Of a stretch of DNA of 27,605 bases, positions 23,466-27,605 are shown piece by piece. Each line of letters starts with the position of its first letter. Position 1 is the stretch's first letter. A program made the translations under genes and the position numbers. Under the pieces are notes generated by a model that was not told the origin of the DNA, made no database searches, and was given only the letters and a program-made list of their open reading frames with translations. This stretch comes from a virus: positions 1 through 27,605 of IMG/VR virus record IMGVR_UViG_3300034095_001197; one strand, 5' to 3'.

Positions 23466-24983
23466 TTAAACAGTCGGCGTAATTTCCATTCGCCAGTTAG
23501 TAGTACTTGCAATATACACAAACGGCACATATGCTCCATTAATATCTAATATAAATGCATCAGCAACACCTTCAATTGTATTGCCGCTACCTGGTATCAC
23601 TGATACCGGATGTGCTAAAAATGTATATGCAACATCCATTACAGCAACTATTGATCCATCTATCGGCGAGGTCGGAAATGTAATATTAAACGATCCAGCT
23701 GTTGAGTCTGCTCTAACTAAATCAATAAGGTTTGCAGTATAATTTGATGTTTTTATTGGTGTTGAATTTAATCCAGATCCAGATATAACAGTTCCAACCT
23801 GCCCCCAATTTGATCCATTATACCCTTCAAAATATCCACTAGCAGTATTATATCGAATATTGCCGCCTGTAGGTGACCCAGGTCGTAACGACGAATCCCC
23901 AGATGGTAATGTAAACGAAGTTGTTACACTAGTTGCGTCAAATGACACTCCAGACAATGATAAATTTCCAGTTGTTCTATTAAGTGCTATTGCAGTAGAT
24001 CCTAAATATAAATTTGAATTTCCTAATACCGTAGACGGAATAGTACCAGTTATATTTGATGCTGATAGTGATGTAAGATTTGCACCGGATACTGCACCAA
24101 ACAAACCGGACCATGTTCCGGTTGTAATTGTGCCAACACTAGTTAATGAGGATAGTGTCGATACTGTTGAGTTAACTAATGTTCCAGTAGTTGGCAATGT
24201 TACAGTAGTATCAGCAGTAGAAGTAAGTGTTATTGAGTATGAACCGCTTGTTGCTAATGTTGATCCAGTTACTAATGTCAATGTTGCACTAGTAGCAGGT
24301 GATGTAATTATTAATTTGTTAATCGATGTAGCAGTAGCTACACCTAATAACGGAGTAGTTAATGATGGAGAAGTTGCAAATACTAAACTACCAGACCCTG
24401 TTTTATCTGATATAATACCAGCTAGCTGAGATGATGTGGTATTTGCAAATACTGCTAATGTATTTTCTTTATATGCAATAGTACCGCCAGTATCAAAATT
24501 AACTGATGATGCACTAGTACCAGTAAACGATACCGAGTTATTTATAGTTAGTGTTTGTCCGTCGACTATAGTTAATGTTGCACTAGTTGCAGGCTCAGTA
24601 ATTGATAACTTATTTAATGAAGTAACACTAGTTAACCCAGTAAGAGTCACAGTGTTACTACTTGTAAGGGTTGACGATAAAACAATATTATCATTAGTTG
24701 ACGCCGATTGAAGAATTAAATTCCCTGTGCTACTTTTAACAGTATTTGTATTAATGTTGATATTACCGATATCAACTGTAGTACTCTTAATATTAGTTGA
24801 ACGAGTAGTTCCGGCAATATCTAGTAAGTATGCAGGTGCATCAGTATTAACACCAATTTTAAAATTTATCGGGTCGGGATCAGATAAACTGAAATATAAA
24901 AGATGTGATTCGATCGAAAGGTCTAACCCATTCCGCACCAAATTTGATGCCAACATCGGTCCTGATATGTTACCAATTGCCAT
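23466..24983 (-). CDS. Tail fibre with shared C-terminal module
   Basis: A 505-residue protein. It opens MAIGNISGPMLASNLVRNGLDLS and continues with LLYFSLSDPDPINFKIGVNTDAPAYLLDIAGTTRS, a conserved phage fibre start. The middle (about 110-330) is Ser/Thr-rich beta repeats (SATLTLVTGSTLATSGSYSI, TVTLPTTGTLVNSTVSTLSS) that also appear in the long fibre at 19026-23456. At about 360-395 is LRPGSPTGGNIRYNTASGYF, a motif shared with the two neighbouring structural genes. The last 100 residues are the second module (YTANLIDLVRADS, PIDGSIVAVMDV, FILDING). It overlaps nothing; the next gene's RBS (AAGGATA) lies over its stop. RBS AAGGAAAA. Confidence 0.8.
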   Translation of the reverse strand: MAIGNISGPMLASNLVRNGLDLSIESHLLYFSLSDPDPINFKIGVNTDAPAYLLDIAGTTRSTNIKSTTVDIGNININTNTVKSSTGNLILQSASTNDNIVLSSTLTSSNTVTLTGLTSVTSLNKLSITEPATSATLTIVDGQTLTINNSVSFTGTSASSVNFDTGGTIAYKENTLAVFANTTSSQLAGIISDKTGSGSLVFATSPSLTTPLLGVATATSINKLIITSPATSATLTLVTGSTLATSGSYSITLTSTADTTVTLPTTGTLVNSTVSTLSSLTSVGTITTGTWSGLFGAVSGANLTSLSASNITGTIPSTVLGNSNLYLGSTAIALNRTTGNLSLSGVSFDATSVTTSFTLPSGDSSLRPGSPTGGNIRYNTASGYFEGYNGSNWGQVGTVISGSGLNSTPIKTSNYTANLIDLVRADSTAGSFNITFPTSPIDGSIVAVMDVAYTFLAHPVSVIPGSGNTIEGVADAFILDINGAYVPFVYIASTTNWRMEITPTV

Positions 24984-25016
24984 GTATTTTCCTTATTCTA
25001 CATTCTTATAGTGCAT

Positions 25017-26690
25017 TTATTTGTCAAATCCGTGTAACACAGTAACAGGTTTTCCGTATGGTACGCTTGAATTAAATTTTAAATAATATCCTAATTCTAC
25101 ATTTGTTGGCTCAACTATTGTAAATGATGTGTTTATTGCGATAATACTAGTATTAGTTGCTCTATTTAAAGTTACACTTATCAATGCATTGGTTATTGGA
25201 TCAGATACATAACTAGAAACAGTCGGTAATACAATGTACGTTAATCCTGTAGGAGTACCTGCAGTAGTAGTTATTCCGTTGCCAGTTGCAGATGTTGATA
25301 ATGTAAATGTTGTAGTGCCATTAGTTGCAATAATATAATAGTTAGTTGGATTTATATATCCTGCTATAGACCCAGTACCACCATATGTGCCACTAATTGT
25401 AACTACTTGTCCAACTGCTAATGTAGTCGTAGCGCATGAGAATTGGCCATCAGTGCCAGTTATTACAACAGTAGTACGCGTAACTTGTAAACTTGTGCTA
25501 CCACTTACTATCGCACCAATAAGATCACCATCGACATATAGAGTAGAAGTACTTGCAACCGTACCTAACGAAGTTGACGGAGTCACTGTTCCTGTACCGG
25601 CACTAGGATAGCTTAACTGAGACACAATGCCGCTAACTACAGCAGACGTTGCAGTTTGCCAAGTATTAACAGTATAACTAGTTCCAGTAGTCGGAGTTCC
25701 GGTTGCTGATTGATTAAGTGTATAAGTTCCAGTACCGCCGATGCCTGTACTCAATGCCGAAATATATGTTCCTACAGTAACGCCTGTTCCTGTAATAACC
25801 ATTCCGACTCTAATAGTCCCTGATGAAATTGCTGTTACTGTTAATACAGTCGTTGATATAGTTGCAGTAAATAATGCAGAGTTAACTGCTGTAATAAAGG
25901 TATTGCTAGCAATTGTTGTGCTAGTTACTACTCCGCCTACTACCGGTGTACCAGTAGCAGTACCGGTCATTGATAATACATTAGAACTAATAAATCCTGC
26001 AGTGTTACTAAATGTAGTAACAGTCGGTGAACTTACTGCAACTGATGACACGTTGTATGGTGCTATATTAGTAACATTAATAGTTGCTCCGATTGCAAAT
26101 GGTACTTGTGTGTTAGTAGGTAATTGTAACACTGTAATAGTTGCAGTGGTGCCAGTACCAGTAACGCTGGTTATTATCATGCTAGTATTAAAGTTTATAG
26201 TTGTTGCTCCGATTGCAGTTGCAACGCTGTTTGTACCAGTATATGTCTTACTCGATTCTTTAGGATTTTGTACAACAAGATAATTAGTTGTTGATAATTG
26301 TATAACATTTTCAACTATTACAATTAAATTTTGTGGTCCCCATACTGCATTATTTTGTACAGTAATCGGCGGTGCTGGAGATAATGGACCAAAAAGGGTC
26401 GTTACACCATCGCCTGAACCTAAATTCTGTTGGGTAATCTGAGTTGCTTCTTTAAATCTTAAGCTGCGCCATGCGCCGGCTTGGTATAATTCAACTTCAC
26501 CATTAGTTGCAACATCAGTGTTATACCGTAGCATACCATTTGTCGGCGATGCTGGTCGTTGTGCAGTAGTACCACTTGGTAATGTTAAGTTATTAGTAGT
26601 AGTCATAACGATAGAATCGTCAGCATTAATGTTTAGTCGTTGATCGTAAGGTGCTCTACGATTTAAAACTTGTTTTCTTAAATATCTCAT
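25017..26690 (-). CDS. Phage structural protein with long repetitive insertion
   Basis: A 557-residue protein. The ends belong to one conserved family in aquatic T4-like phages. The N-terminal 170 residues contain [46 protein letters not shown] and then [22 protein letters not shown]; the C-terminal 40 contain [25 protein letters not shown]. Between them (about 170-500) are Thr-rich beta repeats, including [20 protein letters not shown] and VTISGTYGG-type units, that break the family's core. The motif R-x-A-S-P-x-x-G-M-L-R-Y-N-T also appears in the next two genes downstream. It is probably a virion component near the baseplate or fibres. It starts one base after the stop of the upstream gene. 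Confidence 0.7.
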   Translation of the reverse strand: MRYLRKQVLNRRAPYDQRLNINADDSIVMTTTNNLTLPSGTTAQRPASPTNGMLRYNTDVATNGEVELYQAGAWRSLRFKEATQITQQNLGSGDGVTTLFGPLSPAPPITVQNNAVWGPQNLIVIVENVIQLSTTNYLVVQNPKESSKTYTGTNSVATAIGATTINFNTSMIITSVTGTGTTATITVLQLPTNTQVPFAIGATINVTNIAPYNVSSVAVSSPTVTTFSNTAGFISSNVLSMTGTATGTPVVGGVVTSTTIASNTFITAVNSALFTATISTTVLTVTAISSGTIRVGMVITGTGVTVGTYISALSTGIGGTGTYTLNQSATGTPTTGTSYTVNTWQTATSAVVSGIVSQLSYPSAGTGTVTPSTSLGTVASTSTLYVDGDLIGAIVSGSTSLQVTRTTVVITGTDGQFSCATTTLAVGQVVTISGTYGGTGSIAGYINPTNYYIIATNGTTTFTLSTSATGNGITTTAGTPTGLTYIVLPTVSSYVSDPITNALISVTLNRATNTSIIAINTSFTIVEPTNVELGYYLKFNSSVPYGKPVTVLHGFDK

Positions 26691-26691
26691 G

Positions 26692-27024
26692 TTATACCGC
26701 CAATGTACTTACAGTAGCTGTAATATTACTCAACGAATCTGTTTTAGCAACTAATGTATCGCCGTTGGCTAACACTAATTTTTCTTGATCAAAAGACACA
26801 GTTTCACCAGCCGGGATAGGTAATCCATTAACAATTAATGTATTGTTACCTACTACGCCGCCACTAGGAACTGCATAAACATAAAGTAATGATTGATTCA
26901 ATGCAGGAGTTGCTGTTACATACGCGGATGTATTACAAAATATAACAGTAGTTATGGCATTATTGCCAGTACTAGAATAAATTGTTGTATTTGCAGATGT
27001 TACTGCAGTATTTGAAATTGCCAT
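26692..27024 (-). CDS. Small conserved phage structural protein
   Basis: A 110-residue protein, beginning [33 protein letters not shown] and with [25 protein letters not shown]. It matches a small beta-rich family often seen beside fibre genes in aquatic T4-like phages, with an N-terminal Ala-x-Thr start, a central YAVPSGG and an E-K-L-x-L-x-x-G-D-T motif. The function is not established; a virion surface or tail role is inferred from neighbours. The RBS AAGGATTAAAA is at 27026-27035. Its stop is two bases from the next start, so translation is probably coupled. Confidence 0.7.
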   Translation of the reverse strand: MAISNTAVTSANTTIYSSTGNNAITTVIFCNTSAYVTATPALNQSLLYVYAVPSGGVVGNNTLIVNGLPIPAGETVSFDQEKLVLANGDTLVAKTDSLSNITATVSTLAV

Positions 27025-27033
27025 TTTTAATCC

Positions 27034-27605
27034 TTAGAAAAGCATACTAAGCAATAATGCTCTATTTTTAGCTACTAGTTCATCATTGACTGTGCTGTTT
27101 ATAAAATATAATCCGCTATTACCTGCACCAATTGTAGCTGATGCATAAATTTTTGTTTTGTTTGCAGTTGCGCTAGGTGCAGTTTTATTATCAAGTGTAA
27201 GTATTGCGTCAACTTCTAATTCTGATCCAGATAATGGAGTAACTGTATTAACATTAAAACCAGTCGATGTAAATGTTGCAACCGATGTACTACTTATCGA
27301 CGCGGTAATAATCGATGACCCTGCTAGCATTTTAGCAGTAGTAGTATGTAAATTATCAACATCAGCCATACCTGAAGTTGCAGCTACGTAACTAGTAATG
27401 TATTTACGATTTGGAATAGTGTTATCTGATCCAGCAACTACATTGGCGGCATACTGTGTTGCATCCATATTAGATATGGAAATTAATCCTGAAGTGGAAT
27501 TTTGTAAGTCAACAGTTAAATTAACTAATGTACCAGTAATTGAACTACAAGTTAACTTGCCAACCGACATGTTTGCTAGTGCTATGCTAAGTCCGTTATT
27601 ACTAA
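27034..27605 (-). CDS. Phage structural protein, 5' end outside window
   Basis: The frame is open to the right edge. A methionine at 27570 could start a 178-residue protein, but there is no ribosome site before it and the frame continues upstream (NNGLSIALAN), so the real start probably lies beyond the window. The visible part contains VVAGSDNTIPNRKYITSYVA, a motif found in aquatic phage structural proteins, and ends SGLYFINSTVNDELVAKNRALLLSMLF, the typical closing strand and helix of that family. It heads the fibre cluster in this window. A virion protein is likely; which part of the particle is unknown. Confidence 0.65.
   Translation of the reverse strand, partial: SNNGLSIALANMSVGKLTCSSITGTLVNLTVDLQNSTSGLISISNMDATQYAANVVAGSDNTIPNRKYITSYVAATSGMADVDNLHTTTAKMLAGSSIITASISSTSVATFTSTGFNVNTVTPLSGSELEVDAILTLDNKTAPSATANKTKIYASATIGAGNSGLYFINSTVNDELVAKNRALLLSMLF

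Noticed and set aside
23860-26283. Long open frames on the plus strand opposite the fibre genes, up to about 190 codons
   Set aside because: They mirror low-complexity Thr/Ser/Ala codons on the minus strand, give Val/Pro-rich nonsense proteins, lack ribosome sites and match no family.

Overview
The window is an AT-rich segment of a T4-like (myovirus-type, contractile-tailed) phage genome, most likely from an aquatic bacterium's phage. The evidence is a run of T4 core morphogenesis proteins (tail sheath gp18, neck gp13 and gp14, tail completion gp15, dNMP kinase gp1), T4-type late promoter boxes (TATAAATA or GATAAATA) ahead of several genes, and fibre and small structural proteins of the kinds common in marine and freshwater T4-like phages. 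The host cannot be read from the sequence. I see no tRNA, rRNA, CRISPR array, transposon or integrase.

Layout. Positions 1-3484 (minus strand): tail sheath (cut by the left edge), dNMP kinase and neck protein gp13. Between 3485 and 3659 lies a divergent control region with a late-type box on each strand. Positions 3660-7056 (plus strand): gp14, gp15 and an overlapping NUDIX hydrolase. After a 150-base convergent spacer, everything from 7207 to the right edge is on the minus strand. In transcription order (right to left) it holds a truncated structural gene, two further structural genes, two very repetitive long fibre proteins, an E1-FCCH-like insert protein, a probable seven-bladed propeller, a series of modular fibres and adhesins (FN3, glycine-rich, LamG-like and a marine-phage repeat domain), and finally a three-gene cassette: sulfotransferase, 22-residue-repeat protein and APS-kinase-like protein. 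No stretch over 300 bases lacks a gene; the longest gaps are 3485-3659 and 7057-7206.

How it fits together. The left part builds the neck and contractile tail. The right part supplies a large set of tail-associated adhesins that share N-terminal building blocks and differ at the C-terminus. The sulfotransferase cassette has overlapping genes and its own late promoter. It could make the sulfate donor PAPS from APS and transfer sulfate to an unknown acceptor during virion assembly. The dNMP kinase stands out because a consensus sigma70 promoter (TTGACA, 17 bases, TATAAT) precedes it, suggesting early expression inside a late block.

Most notable: the late sulfation cassette; a perfect 16-bp palindrome, with an alternative overlapping hairpin, lying on the codons of the sulfotransferase PAPS-binding loop; the paralogous fibre array with swapped tips; one fibre apparently split into two genes; and a seven-repeat propeller fibre.
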